Origin: Algoriphagus antarcticus
GTDB taxonomy: Bacteria; Bacteroidota; Bacteroidia; Cytophagales; Cyclobacteriaceae
Direction: 5' to 3'
Assembly (NCBI RefSeq): GCF_002150685.1
Contig: NZ_MSSW01000027.1
Location: 86,633-150,632 of the forward strand
Length of the DNA: 64,000 nt
Shown here: positions 18,407 to 27,100 of the stretch, one piece after another
Numbering within the stretch: the stretch's first letter is position 1
Layout of the letters: every line of letters starts with the position of its first letter
Translations under genes and position numbers: made by a program
The notes under the pieces: generated by a model
Database searches by the model: none
What the model was told of the DNA's origin: nothing
Seen by the model: the letters and a program-made list of their open reading frames with translations, nothing else

Positions 18407-19018
18407 ATGGATTTATTTAATTTAGGTATTCGGTCGATCTTTATCGACAATATGATTTTCGCTTACTTCCTTGGAATGTGTTCATTTTTGGCTGTTTCCA
18501 AAAAAGTAAGTACTGCCATGGGACTTGGTGCTGCTGTTATTTTTGTATTGACAGTTACGGTTCCTACGAACTGGATGCTAAACGAATACGTGCTGAAAGA
18601 AGGAGCACTGGTTTGGATTAGCCCTAGTTTAGCTGAGATTGACCTTTCATTCTTGCAATTTATCATGTTCATCGCCATCATAGCTGCTATGGTTCAGCTG
18701 GTAGAAATGATCGTCGAGAAATTTGCCCCAGCACTTTACGGAGCATTGGGAATATTCCTTCCTTTGATTGCAGTAAACTGTGCCATTCTAGGTGGATCAC
18801 TTTTCATGGCTCAGAGAGATTATACTTTGGCCGAATCTACGGTTTATGGTTTTGGTTCAGGTATTGGATGGTTGTTGGCAATTGTGGCCTTGGCTGCAAT
18901 TCGCGAGAAGTTAAAATATTCTCATGTGCCGAATGGCCTGAAAGGTTTGGGTATTACCATGCTGTTGACTGGATTAATGGGATTGGCATTTATGTCCTTC
19001 ATGGGTATTGATTTGTAA
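18407..19018 (+). CDS. nqrE: Na+-translocating NADH:quinone reductase subunit E
   Basis: NqrE is the membrane partner of NqrD, 203 aa with six helices. Diagnostic stretches are [25 protein letters not shown] and [20 protein letters not shown], each holding a conserved Cys. The operon stops after this gene with a strong terminator. nqrF, the NADH-oxidising FAD/2Fe-2S subunit that normally follows, is not here and must be encoded elsewhere if the complex is functional. Confidence 0.95.
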   Translation: MDLFNLGIRSIFIDNMIFAYFLGMCSFLAVSKKVSTAMGLGAAVIFVLTVTVPTNWMLNEYVLKEGALVWISPSLAEIDLSFLQFIMFIAIIAAMVQLVEMIVEKFAPALYGALGIFLPLIAVNCAILGGSLFMAQRDYTLAESTVYGFGSGIGWLLAIVALAAIREKLKYSHVPNGLKGLGITMLLTGLMGLAFMSFMGIDL

Positions 19019-19044
19019 TCACATTCAGTTTGAGAATATATTTG

Positions 19045-19080
19045 AAAGCTCTGGGAAAGTATCTCAGAGCTTTTGTTTTT
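19045..19080 (+). terminator. Terminator closing the nqrA-E operon
   Basis: A 12-bp stem (AAAGCTCTGGGA / TCTCAGAGCTTT) is followed by TTTTGTTTTT, 26 bp after the nqrE stop. It confirms that nqrF is not part of this transcript. Confidence 0.88.
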
Positions 19081-19117
19081 AGTGGTAATTGATTTTAATC
19101 AATTTGCTTGTAACTTT

Positions 19118-19125
19118 TACCTTTA
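19118..19125 (+). promoter_or_regulatory. Probable -7 element of the DUF1080 gene
   Basis: TACCTTTA differs from TAnnTTTG only in the last base. It lies 29 bp before the ATG at 19155 and just after the nqr terminator. Confidence 0.5.
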
Positions 19126-19154
19126 AACTTACTGAACCAATAAACCCCCGTCTT

Positions 19155-19784
19155 ATGAAAACTCTTTTGACCCTCTTATGCTTTCTGGCATTCTCTTTTT
19201 CAGTTTCCGCCCAAAGTGGTGACTGGATAGAGCTTTTCAACGGTAAAAACCTTGATGGCTGGAAGATCTCTGAAAATTCCGAATCTTTCCAAGTGGAAGA
19301 TGGTGTAATCAAAGTAGCAGGGCCGCGTGGTCATGCTTTTTATATGGGAGAAGTAGCTAGTCATGATTTCAATAATTTCGAAGTGATCGCTGAGGTGAAG
19401 ACCATGCCGGGAGCAAACTCAGGTATTTTTATTCATACAGAATATCAAGAAGGTGGCTGGCCAAATGTAGGCTATGAAATCCAGGTGAACCAAAGCCACA
19501 CTGACTGGAGAAAAACTGGTAGTGTATATTCCTTCCAAGATGTGAAAGATGTCTATGTGAAAGATGGCGAATGGTACACGGAGCATATCATCGTAGAAGG
19601 TGATATCGTAACCGTGAAAATCAACGGAGAAACTGTCAATGTCTATGACCAGTCTAAAGATGAGAATCGTAAAGGAGATCTAGGTGTCAAAAAAGTTGAT
19701 CATGGTACTATTGCACTTCAGGCTCACGATCCCAAATCTGTGATCTATTACAAAAGTGTGAAAGTAAAAATCCTTCCTGATTAA
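19155..19784 (+). CDS. Secreted DUF1080 protein (3-keto-disaccharide hydrolase family)
   Basis: This 209-aa exported protein of the PF06439 family has a concanavalin-like jelly-roll fold; members have been linked to hydrolysis of 3-keto-glycosides. I start it at MKTLLTLLCFLAFSFSVSAQ, a clear signal peptide. The frame is open upstream without signal character. Family motifs are WIELFNGKNLDGW (about 25-37), EDGVIKVAGPRG, the ANSGIFIHTEY stretch and GYEIQVNQ. The final strands read GTIALQAHDPKSVIYYKSVKVK. The window contains two more members at 62156-63513, and oxidoreductases that could make keto-sugars at 51933-54764. Confidence 0.88.
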   Translation: MKTLLTLLCFLAFSFSVSAQSGDWIELFNGKNLDGWKISENSESFQVEDGVIKVAGPRGHAFYMGEVASHDFNNFEVIAEVKTMPGANSGIFIHTEYQEGGWPNVGYEIQVNQSHTDWRKTGSVYSFQDVKDVYVKDGEWYTEHIIVEGDIVTVKINGETVNVYDQSKDENRKGDLGVKKVDHGTIALQAHDPKSVIYYKSVKVKILPD

Positions 19785-19821
19785 TTCTGGAGAAAAATAA
19801 ACAGAAAGTATTTTCAAGCAT

Positions 19822-19859
19822 AAATCCTGATTATTATTGAGTAATAATCAGGATTTTTA
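19822..19859 (+). terminator. Terminator after the DUF1080 gene
   Basis: A perfect 15-bp stem (AAATCCTGATTATTA / TAATAATCAGGATTT), a 5-nt loop and a T tract. It ends 11 bp before the next ATG (19870), which is why an earlier in-frame start at 19837 for the DUF502 gene is unlikely. Confidence 0.9.
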
Positions 19860-19869
19860 TTTTACAACC

Positions 19870-20424
19870 ATGTCATTTACATATAGGCGCATAATTTCTT
19901 ATTTTCTCAGAGGTCTGCTATTCGTCATTCCTTTAGCAGTGACACTCTATATCATCTATCAAACGATCCTTTTCCTGGATAATCTGATTCCAGTTCCCTT
20001 GCCGGGAATTGGGATTTTGATGGTCTTAGCGTTAATCACCTTCGTGGGATATCTGGCGAGCTTATTTTTTGCTCAGCCTATTTTTGACTGGTTTGAGCGG
20101 GGACTCGTCAAGATTCCATTAGTAAATATAATTTACACTAGCATTAAGGATTTGATGGGGGCTTTTGTAGGGGATAAGAAGAAATTCTCCTCCCCAGTCA
20201 AAGTGCAACTTAGCGATACACTTATCCGATTGGGGTTTATTACGCAGGATGACATGTCAGTAGTCGGTGAGGCGGACATGGTAGCCGTTTATTTTCCACA
20301 CAGCTATAATGTCTCTGGAAATGTGTTCTTGGTACCTAGGGATAAAGTAACGCCTCTAGTTGGGGTCAAAAGCTCTGACGTGATGAAATTCATGGTGTCA
20401 GGCGGTGTGTCGCCGCTTGTGTAA
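19870..20424 (+). CDS. DUF502 family membrane protein
   Basis: This 184-aa inner-membrane protein of the DUF502 family has two N-terminal helices (about residues 10-33 and 47-72). Between and after them are VIPLAVTLYIIYQTILFLDNLIP and the FERGLVKIPLVNIIYTSIKDLMGAF signature. The cytoplasmic tail includes VFLVPRDKVTPL. The molecular role of DUF502 is unknown. The start at 19870 is chosen because the in-frame ATG at 19837 lies inside the terminator stem. The stop codon abuts the stop of the convergent gene, with no spacer. Confidence 0.88.
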   Translation: MSFTYRRIISYFLRGLLFVIPLAVTLYIIYQTILFLDNLIPVPLPGIGILMVLALITFVGYLASLFFAQPIFDWFERGLVKIPLVNIIYTSIKDLMGAFVGDKKKFSSPVKVQLSDTLIRLGFITQDDMSVVGEADMVAVYFPHSYNVSGNVFLVPRDKVTPLVGVKSSDVMKFMVSGGVSPLV

Positions 20425-21336
20425 TCATGGCTTATGATACCTCACAAAAGCTATCCATTCTCCATCGGGTGACCAGCTATGCACGTTGATCGTCCCTTGC
20501 CCTCCGTAGAAAACTTCCGTTAGATCTTTGATCTCTTTTGTCTCGACGTCTAGCAAGCGAAGCTTGACATCTTTGCCAAACGGGTGAGAACCTTTCTGAT
20601 CTTTTAGGTATGAAATAATTACTGCTGATTTATTGTCTGGAGACGGATGTGGAAACCAATTGTCCAATGAATCATTCGTTAGTTGCTCGGCACCAGTGCC
20701 ATCGGGTTTCATTCGATAGGCTTGCATTCTTCCTGTACGGTTGGAGTTGAAGTAAATCCAATTGCCATCATAAGAATATTCAGGGCCATCATCAAGACCT
20801 TCTGCATCTGTAATTCTTTTCTCTGTACCTCCGGCTGTTGGGATGGAGTAAATATCCCAAAGGTCATTTCGTTCAGCGCAATAAACCAGTGTTTTGCCAT
20901 CTGGACTAATGCCATGCCAATAGCTTGGATGGTCTGGTGTGATTAATTTTGGCTCACCTCCAGCAAGAGGGACGGTATAGATTCGGGATCCAAAGTCTTG
21001 ATCGCTTTTGCTGATTACCAGAAGTTTCCCATCGAAACTTATCCCGTGATCATTATTCGCCCGAGAGATTTTATCTGGCTGAATTTGTCCTAGTTTATTC
21101 CCATCTAAATCTATTTTCTCAAGAAATCCACCGGAATTAATGAGCAAGAATTTACCGTCTCTGGACCAATTTGGAGCTTCGAAATGTCTGATTTCTTTTA
21201 AGATTGTTTTTTGTTCTCCAGATTTTACGTTGAGGATTACTAGCTCACTGGAAGTTCCCTCTGGGACTTGTTGTGCATAGAGCGTAATAGAAGATAAGAG
21301 GAAGATTAATGAGAAAAGGATTTTTGGGTTCAGCAT
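20425..21336 (-). CDS. Exported TolB/PD40 beta-propeller protein
   Basis: This 303-aa secreted protein has the signal peptide MLNPKILFSLIFLLSSITLYAQ. The mature part consists of WD40-like PD40 repeats: APNWSRDGKFLLIN, DHGISFDGKLLVIS, WHGISPDGKTLVYC, GPEYSYDGNWIYFNS, WFPHPSPDNKSAVII and SWSPDGEWIAFV, six blades of a propeller as in TolB-like proteins. Related proteins bind cell-wall or carbohydrate ligands, and no specific function can be given. The stop codon directly abuts that of the facing DUF502 gene. Confidence 0.85.
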   Translation of the reverse strand: MLNPKILFSLIFLLSSITLYAQQVPEGTSSELVILNVKSGEQKTILKEIRHFEAPNWSRDGKFLLINSGGFLEKIDLDGNKLGQIQPDKISRANNDHGISFDGKLLVISKSDQDFGSRIYTVPLAGGEPKLITPDHPSYWHGISPDGKTLVYCAERNDLWDIYSIPTAGGTEKRITDAEGLDDGPEYSYDGNWIYFNSNRTGRMQAYRMKPDGTGAEQLTNDSLDNWFPHPSPDNKSAVIISYLKDQKGSHPFGKDVKLRLLDVETKEIKDLTEVFYGGQGTINVHSWSPDGEWIAFVRYHKP

Positions 21337-21381
21337 GGTGGGTTTGGGGTGATAGTTGGGTTAAGATAATAATAAGTAATA

Positions 21382-22425
21382 CTATGGCATCACTTCTACC
21401 ACAAATTCATTCCTATCTGTGAACTGACCAATTTCCCAAATGACTTGGTCTTGCTGCTTCATCGAATCCTCAAACCAAGCTTTATTTTCAGGATCTACGG
21501 CAAGCATTAATCCCCCGCTTGTCTGAGGATCACAAAGTTTGACCAAGTCCATTCCCACCACGCCCTTGGTTTTGGCGCTATAGGCATTCCAATTTCGGTA
21601 GGTGTTGTCAGGAAAAATAAACTGATTGATGTACTCTTGCACACCTTCGATCATCGGAAGTTTTTTGAGATCAATTTCTGCGGAAAGTCCTGCGCCTTCG
21701 CACATTTCTATCAAATGCCCTAACAGTCCAAATCCAGTCACATCTGTCATGGCGTGGACTTCTTCGTGATTTCCCAGAATTTCTCCAATGGAATTCAATC
21801 TGCAAGCTGTATCCAATAAACTCATATAGTCCTTCTCGGAGATTTTTTGACGCTTCAGGGCTGTTGCCAATACGCCTACTCCAAGCTGCTTGGTGAGGTA
21901 AATAAGGTCCCCCGACTTAGCGCCGCTGTTGGTTTTGATTTTATGAGGGTGCACTATGCCATTTACCGACAGTCCAAAAATTGGATCTTTTGCAGCGATG
22001 GAATGTCCTCCAGCCAATTCTATTCCTGCAGCTTTACATATTGCTTTTGCTCCTTCCATTACTTTAGCGGCAAGTTCAGGCGCGAGCTTTTCTACTGGCC
22101 AGCTTAGAATCGCATTGGCGAAAATTGGTTTTCCACCCATAGCATACACATCTGAAAGTGCATTTGCGGCAGCGATTCTCCCAAAGTCAAAGGGATCATC
22201 TACGATAGGTGTGAAAAAATCCACCGTATTTATCACTGCCAAATCTTCAGATACCTGATAAACAGCCGCGTCATCTTTCCCTGAATTGCCAACCAATAAA
22301 TTTGGATCCGATTGACTAAATGAGCCACTTGAACTTAGAATCTGGTCTAAAATAGCCGGAGCGATTTTGCAACCGCAGCCAGAACCTTCACCCCATTCAG
22401 TCAGTCTTGTTGGTGTATTTTCCAT
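21382..22425 (-). CDS. selD: Selenide, water dikinase
   Basis: SelD makes selenophosphate from selenide and ATP. The protein is 347 aa starting at MENTPTRLTEWGEGSGCGCK. A longer frame exists, but its extra N-terminus overlaps mnmH and looks non-native. The active-site position is Cys (GSGCGCKIAP), not selenocysteine, and I see no in-frame TGA. ATP-binding motifs are VNTVDFFTPIVDDPFDFGRIAAANALSDVYAMGG (in parts), ELAGGHSI and TDVTGFGLLGHL. It overlaps the upstream mnmH by 29 bp. Together they make selenophosphate and use it to convert 2-thiouridine to 2-selenouridine in tRNA. Confidence 0.95.
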   Translation of the reverse strand: MENTPTRLTEWGEGSGCGCKIAPAILDQILSSSGSFSQSDPNLLVGNSGKDDAAVYQVSEDLAVINTVDFFTPIVDDPFDFGRIAAANALSDVYAMGGKPIFANAILSWPVEKLAPELAAKVMEGAKAICKAAGIELAGGHSIAAKDPIFGLSVNGIVHPHKIKTNSGAKSGDLIYLTKQLGVGVLATALKRQKISEKDYMSLLDTACRLNSIGEILGNHEEVHAMTDVTGFGLLGHLIEMCEGAGLSAEIDLKKLPMIEGVQEYINQFIFPDNTYRNWNAYSAKTKGVVGMDLVKLCDPQTSGGLMLAVDPENKAWFEDSMKQQDQVIWEIGQFTDRNEFVVEVMP

Positions 22426-23452
22426 GGAATTGTGTTTTTGCTTCAAGTAGTTTTTTGATGGATGTATCGGGATCGATCCCACGTAGATCTAATTGGATAG
22501 TCTTGCCTTCGGCATGCTTTTCCAAGTCAAATATGTAGGCTTTGTCGTAGTAGATAAGCATGTTTGAGATCCATTCGGCATGATTTCCTTCTACGATTGC
22601 CTCTATCGCTTGAGATGTACGCAACCCCCCTAATCGCTTCTTCAGACGCAAGACAGCAAGGATTAATTCATCAGCAGGCAATACGGCATATTCTTCAGCA
22701 ATAAGCTCGACTCGCTCTTCATCAGTTTTCAGAATGTCTATGAGAGGTGCTGCCAACATTTGAAGGTAGAATTTGTCAGGTAGAATTAATCTGCCGATTT
22801 TTCGACTTTCGTTTTCTATCCAGATAGGCTTTTTCGGATTTTGCTTGCGCAAAGCTTCTGCAAATAGATTTTCAAATTGCTCCACGGTAGGCTGAGCGGG
22901 CTGTCCGATGGAACCAAAGGAAGATCCTTTGTGATTTGCCAAGCCTTCCAAATCAATAATTTGCTCGTCTGATTCCTGAAGGCTCTGTAGCAATCTGGTT
23001 TTCCCTGTCCCGGTTTTTCCTCCTAAAACAATGAGAACCCATTCTCTTCTGACCAAATCAAAACTGTAGGTTCGGTAGGTTTTATAGCCGCCTTTGAGTC
23101 TAAAAACCTCAAAGCCCACCATGGTTAATAGCCAAGAAAGGATTTGGCTACGCATTCCTCCACGCCAGCAATAGATGAGTATTTTTTTCTCTGGAAATTT
23201 CTTTAAAACTTCTTTTAAAATCAAATGAAAGCGTGGTCCGACTAGTTCAAAACCTTTGATAGTAGCTTCTTCCGATCCCCTTTCTTTATATAGTGTCCCT
23301 ACGACTATTCTTTCTGAATTATTTAGAATTGGGATATTGATAGAGTTGGGAATGTGACTTTGTTCAAATTCCCCTTCACTTCTCGCATCGAGCATCGGGA
23401 ATTGATCTCGCAAACTCCAAAAATCATCTAAAGAAATTAACTGCTCGGCCAT
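22397..23452 (-). CDS. mnmH: tRNA 2-selenouridine synthase
   Basis: MnmH (SelU, YbbB) replaces sulfur with selenium at the wobble uridine of some tRNAs, via a geranylated intermediate. The protein is 351 aa from the ATG at 23452; a longer frame upstream reads through the trxA terminator. The N-terminal rhodanese domain carries DARSEGEFEQSHIPNS and the catalytic Cys in IYCWRGGMRS. The C-terminal P-loop domain has GGKTGTGKTRLL. selD follows with a 29-bp overlap, so the pair forms a compact selenation operon. No selA, selB or tRNA-Sec is visible here. Confidence 0.95.
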   Translation of the reverse strand: MAEQLISLDDFWSLRDQFPMLDARSEGEFEQSHIPNSINIPILNNSERIVVGTLYKERGSEEATIKGFELVGPRFHLILKEVLKKFPEKKILIYCWRGGMRSQILSWLLTMVGFEVFRLKGGYKTYRTYSFDLVRREWVLIVLGGKTGTGKTRLLQSLQESDEQIIDLEGLANHKGSSFGSIGQPAQPTVEQFENLFAEALRKQNPKKPIWIENESRKIGRLILPDKFYLQMLAAPLIDILKTDEERVELIAEEYAVLPADELILAVLRLKKRLGGLRTSQAIEAIVEGNHAEWISNMLIYYDKAYIFDLEKHAEGKTIQLDLRGIDPDTSIKKLLEAKTQFHGKYTNKTD

Positions 23453-23464
23453 AAAGTATGAAGA

Positions 23465-23497
23465 TAAAAAAAAGCCGCAAGGAATTCTTTGCGGCTC
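23465..23497 (-). terminator. Terminator of trxA, just ahead of mnmH
   Basis: Read on the minus strand, a hairpin AGCCGCAAAGAATTCCTTGCGGCT is followed by eight T. It sits between trxA and the mnmH start codon (13 bp away), so mnmH-selD depend on read-through or on a promoter within this short gap. Confidence 0.85.
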
Positions 23498-23518
23498 TGA
23501 TTGTAATTTAGTCAACTA

Positions 23519-23839
23519 TTAAAGTTGGGCATCTATTTTTTGTGCCAGAACAGATTTTGGAACTGCTCCTATTTGCTTGTCTACTATCTCACCACCTTTG
23601 AAAATCAAAAGAGTAGGGATAGATCTGATTCCAAACTTCGCGGAAATAGTTGGATTTGCATCCACATCTACTTTGCCAATGATAGCTTTGCCATCATATT
23701 CTCCCGCAAGTTCCTCTACTAATGGACCGATCATCTTACATGGCCCACACCATTCAGCCCAGAAGTCAACCAGAATTGGTTTATCAGAATTAATGATTTC
23801 TTCAAAGTTAGCGTCGGTTAATTCTATCGCTTTTCCCAT
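23519..23839 (-). CDS. trxA: Thioredoxin
   Basis: This is a 106-aa cytoplasmic thioredoxin for disulfide reduction. The active site is FWAEWCGPCKM (C31 and C34), with the buried Asp in PILVDFWA. The cis-Pro segment is GIRSIPTLLIF. There is no signal peptide and the length is standard. It has its own promoter (perfect -7 at 23871-23878) and its own terminator, so it is probably monocistronic. The selenation genes lie downstream on the same strand. Confidence 0.96.
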   Translation of the reverse strand: MGKAIELTDANFEEIINSDKPILVDFWAEWCGPCKMIGPLVEELAGEYDGKAIIGKVDVDANPTISAKFGIRSIPTLLIFKGGEIVDKQIGAVPKSVLAQKIDAQL

Positions 23840-23870
23840 TGTATGTTTAGTTTAACGTTTCTTATTTTTT

Positions 23871-23878
23871 CAAATATA
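23871..23878 (-). promoter_or_regulatory. -7 promoter element of trxA
   Basis: On the minus strand this reads TATATTTG, a perfect consensus match, 31 bp ahead of the trxA ATG. The rest of the gap to dnaE (23879-24128) contains only a short dispersed repeat at 24050-24071. Confidence 0.65.
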
Positions 23879-24049
23879 GAACTGAAAGGGAATTGAAGAT
23901 TAATAAGTTCCGATTGGATTAATTTTTTTGTCTAGGATCAATTGATAATGACGATGATGACTACATAATGCTTTTGCAGTTAAACCTAATTTTTTAATAC
24001 GCAAAACTCAAATATCAATCTTTGAAGTTTGCGTTGAGGTAGCATTGGT

Positions 24050-24071
24050 CATCGGTCACCCAACATCGGTC
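24050..24071 (-). repeat. Dispersed 3'-flank repeat, copy 1
   Basis: The plus strand reads catcggtcacccaacatcgg. The same phrase occurs at 30780-30819 and 56152-56183. All three copies lie just downstream of a minus-strand gene (here dnaE) in the same relative orientation. Confidence 0.6.
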
Positions 24072-24128
24072 TTTCAAGCCCATGGAAATAACAAATCTAG
24101 GTTAATCGAGGACACTTCATGTATACAT

Positions 24129-27100
24129 TTATACCACCTTATACATCACCTCAGGAATTTGCTTCAATTCCATGATCATTTCTGAGCTTGGATTAATAGA
24201 GAATCTTTTAGATAACAGCTCTAGAGCAATATTCTCCTTGCGATCAATCACATCAAAATAGAGCTTAGCATCTCCTTTGTATTTCTCAGTGATTGCCTGC
24301 AATTTCTCCATCAAATCAAGGGTAAGATCATCCAGATTTATATTGACCCGAAGTCCCTTCACCATTTTCCCACGGATTTCATCGAGTAGCGTAATGTTGC
24401 TTATCTTAAACTCCAACTCATTTTCTGCCCAGCGCTTACTAGCCGCCGTTCCACTGATGAACAAAAACCAGCCCGGCATAAAGTATTCTTTGAACTTCAC
24501 ATAATCATCTCCAAATAGGAAAAAGGTGAATGCGCCTTGATAATCCTCCAGTGTAAGTGTGCCGAAGGGTTTTCCGTTTTTGGTAGTTCGGTGTGCAAAA
24601 GTGGAAACTGATCCAGCCAATTTGATATCGCTACGATTTCTCAAACTTTCCAAGTCAGTCAAATCAGGCAAAGCAGCATTTGTAAAGGATTCGATTTCTA
24701 ATCTAAACTGATCCAACGGATGCCCAGAAATGTAAAGCCCAACGACTTCTTTCTCAATATTTAATTGCTGCAGTTGCGTGAAAGGCTCCATCGGAGCTAT
24801 GGTTGGAAGCGGAACTTCCATATTGCCAGCGCCTCCTCCGAAAAGACTAACTTGATTACTTTCTTCCTCCTGCTGTACTTTTTGAGCGTACTTTGTTGCT
24901 TTTTCGATCAGATTTAAATCATTGTCCGCAGCTTCTAAATATTGCCTTCTGTGATGCTGTGGGAAGCAATCAAATCCACCTGCCATTGCCAAGGCTTCCA
25001 TGGTTTTCTTATTGAGTGCTTTGGAGCTTACTCGTTTCGCAAATTCAAAGATGTTTTTATACGCGCCGTTTTTCTCCCGTTCACTAATAATCGCATCCAC
25101 CGCAGCAGAACCTGCACCTTTGATCGCAGCCATTCCAAATCGAATTTCGCCGGCAGCATTTACGGTAAATCCGTTTTTGGATTCATTCACGTCTGGACCC
25201 AAGACGGGGATTCCAGCCCGCTTACATTCTTCCATGAAAAACGTCACCTGAGTGATGTCATTCATGTTATTACTCAATACTGACGCGAGGTATTCAGCAG
25301 GATAATGCGCTTTCAGATAGGCCGTCTGGTAGGCAATCCACGCATAGCAAGTTGAGTGGGATTTGTTAAAGGCGTAGGATGCAAAGGCTTCCCAGTCGGT
25401 CCAGATCTTCGAAAGTTTCTTGGCATCATGACCTTTGGCAGAAGCCTGTGCTATGAATTTTGGCTTCATCTTATCCAGTACATCCTTCTGCTTTTTACCC
25501 ATCGCTTTACGCAAAACGTCCGCCTCACCTTTAGTGAATCCGGCGAGTTTTTGGGACAAAAGCATTACTTGCTCTTGGTAAACTGTGATTCCGTAGGTTT
25601 CCTCCAAGTATTCCTTCATGTCGTCCAGATCGTATTCGATCGCTTCCGTTCCATGTTTTCTTCTCACAAAAGCAGGGATATATGCTATTGGGCCTGGACG
25701 ATACAAGGCGTTCATGGCAATCAAATCCGCAAAAACTGTAGGCTTCAGATCGCGCATGTATTTCTGCATTCCCGCAGATTCATATTGGAAAATGCCGACT
25801 GTCTCACCACGCTGGAAAAGCTCATAAGTCTTTACATCATCTATCGGGAAATGATCGGCATCCAGCTCGATGCCATGTCTTTCCTCTACAATTCTGATCG
25901 CGGTTTTTATAAGCGTCAGGGTTTTTAGACCCAAAAAGTCCATCTTCAACAGACCTGCAGCTTCTACCACAGAGTTGTCAAACTGGGTGCAAACCATATC
26001 TGAATCCTTCGCAAGCGCAACTGGGACATAGTTCGTAATATCATCTGGTGTGATGATTACGCCACACGCGTGTATTCCTAGGTTTCGCACAGATCCTTCT
26101 AGCATAGTCGCTTGATTGATCGTTTTGGCAGCATCATCCTGACCTTTGGAGATCTTGATTAATTCATCTGCTTTGGCAATCATCTCGCTTTGGCCGTTGA
26201 GTTTGTCAGAGATGGCAGCACGGTTTCCTTGCAGTGCAAAGAGTGCTTTCAGTTTGATGTCAGGGACTAAATTAGCCAGTCGTCCAGCCTCGGCAAGTGG
26301 GAGATTCAGTACTCTTGCGGTATCTCGAATAGCAGATTTGGCAGCCATGGTGCCATAGGTGATGATCTGTGCGACTTGGTTGGAGCCGTATTTTCTGATC
26401 ACATAATCGATCACTGACTGGCGACCTTCATCGTCAAAGTCAATGTCAATATCAGGAAGTGAAACTCGATCAGGATTTAGGAAACGTTCGAATAGAAGAT
26501 TGTATGCGATGGGGTCTATATTGGTAATGCCAGTACAGTAAGCGACAGCCGAGCCTGCTGCCGATCCACGACCTGGTCCGACAGAAACTCCCATTCTTCT
26601 CGCCTCTGCAATAAAGTCTTGTACAATTAAGAAGTATCCTGGATAGCCTGTGTTTTTGACCGTGGCTAGCTCAAAGTCTAAGCGCTCTTCGATTTCTGAA
26701 GTGATTTCTGGATAACGTTTTTTTGCTCCCTCATAGGTTAAATGTCTGAGATATGCATTTTCCCCGCGCTTTTCACCATCGACTTCATCTTCAGCGTGCT
26801 TAAATTCTTCGGGAATTCCGAAGGCTGGAAGGAGGACTTCTCGCGCGAGTTTATAGGTCTCTACTTTCTCTGTAATCTCATTGGTACATTCGATGGCTTC
26901 CGGCATGTCTGCGAAGAGCTTTTTCATCTCATCGGGAGTTTTGATGTAGAATTCATCATTCGGGAAGCCGTAGCGAAATTCTCTTCCACGCTTACCAATG
27001 TACTTTTTCGGCTTATCGTAAAGCTCTCCGTCTTTCACGCATAGCAATACATCGTGCGCTTTTGCATCGGTTTTCTCACTGTAGTAAGAGTTGTTTGCTG

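Noticed and set aside
14348..19018. RNF complex rather than NQR
   Set aside because: NqrA is present and RnfB/RnfC are absent. The NqrB and NqrC flavinylation motifs and gene order are those of NQR.
21382..22425. Selenocysteine in SelD
   Set aside because: The active-site codon is Cys and there is no in-frame TGA.
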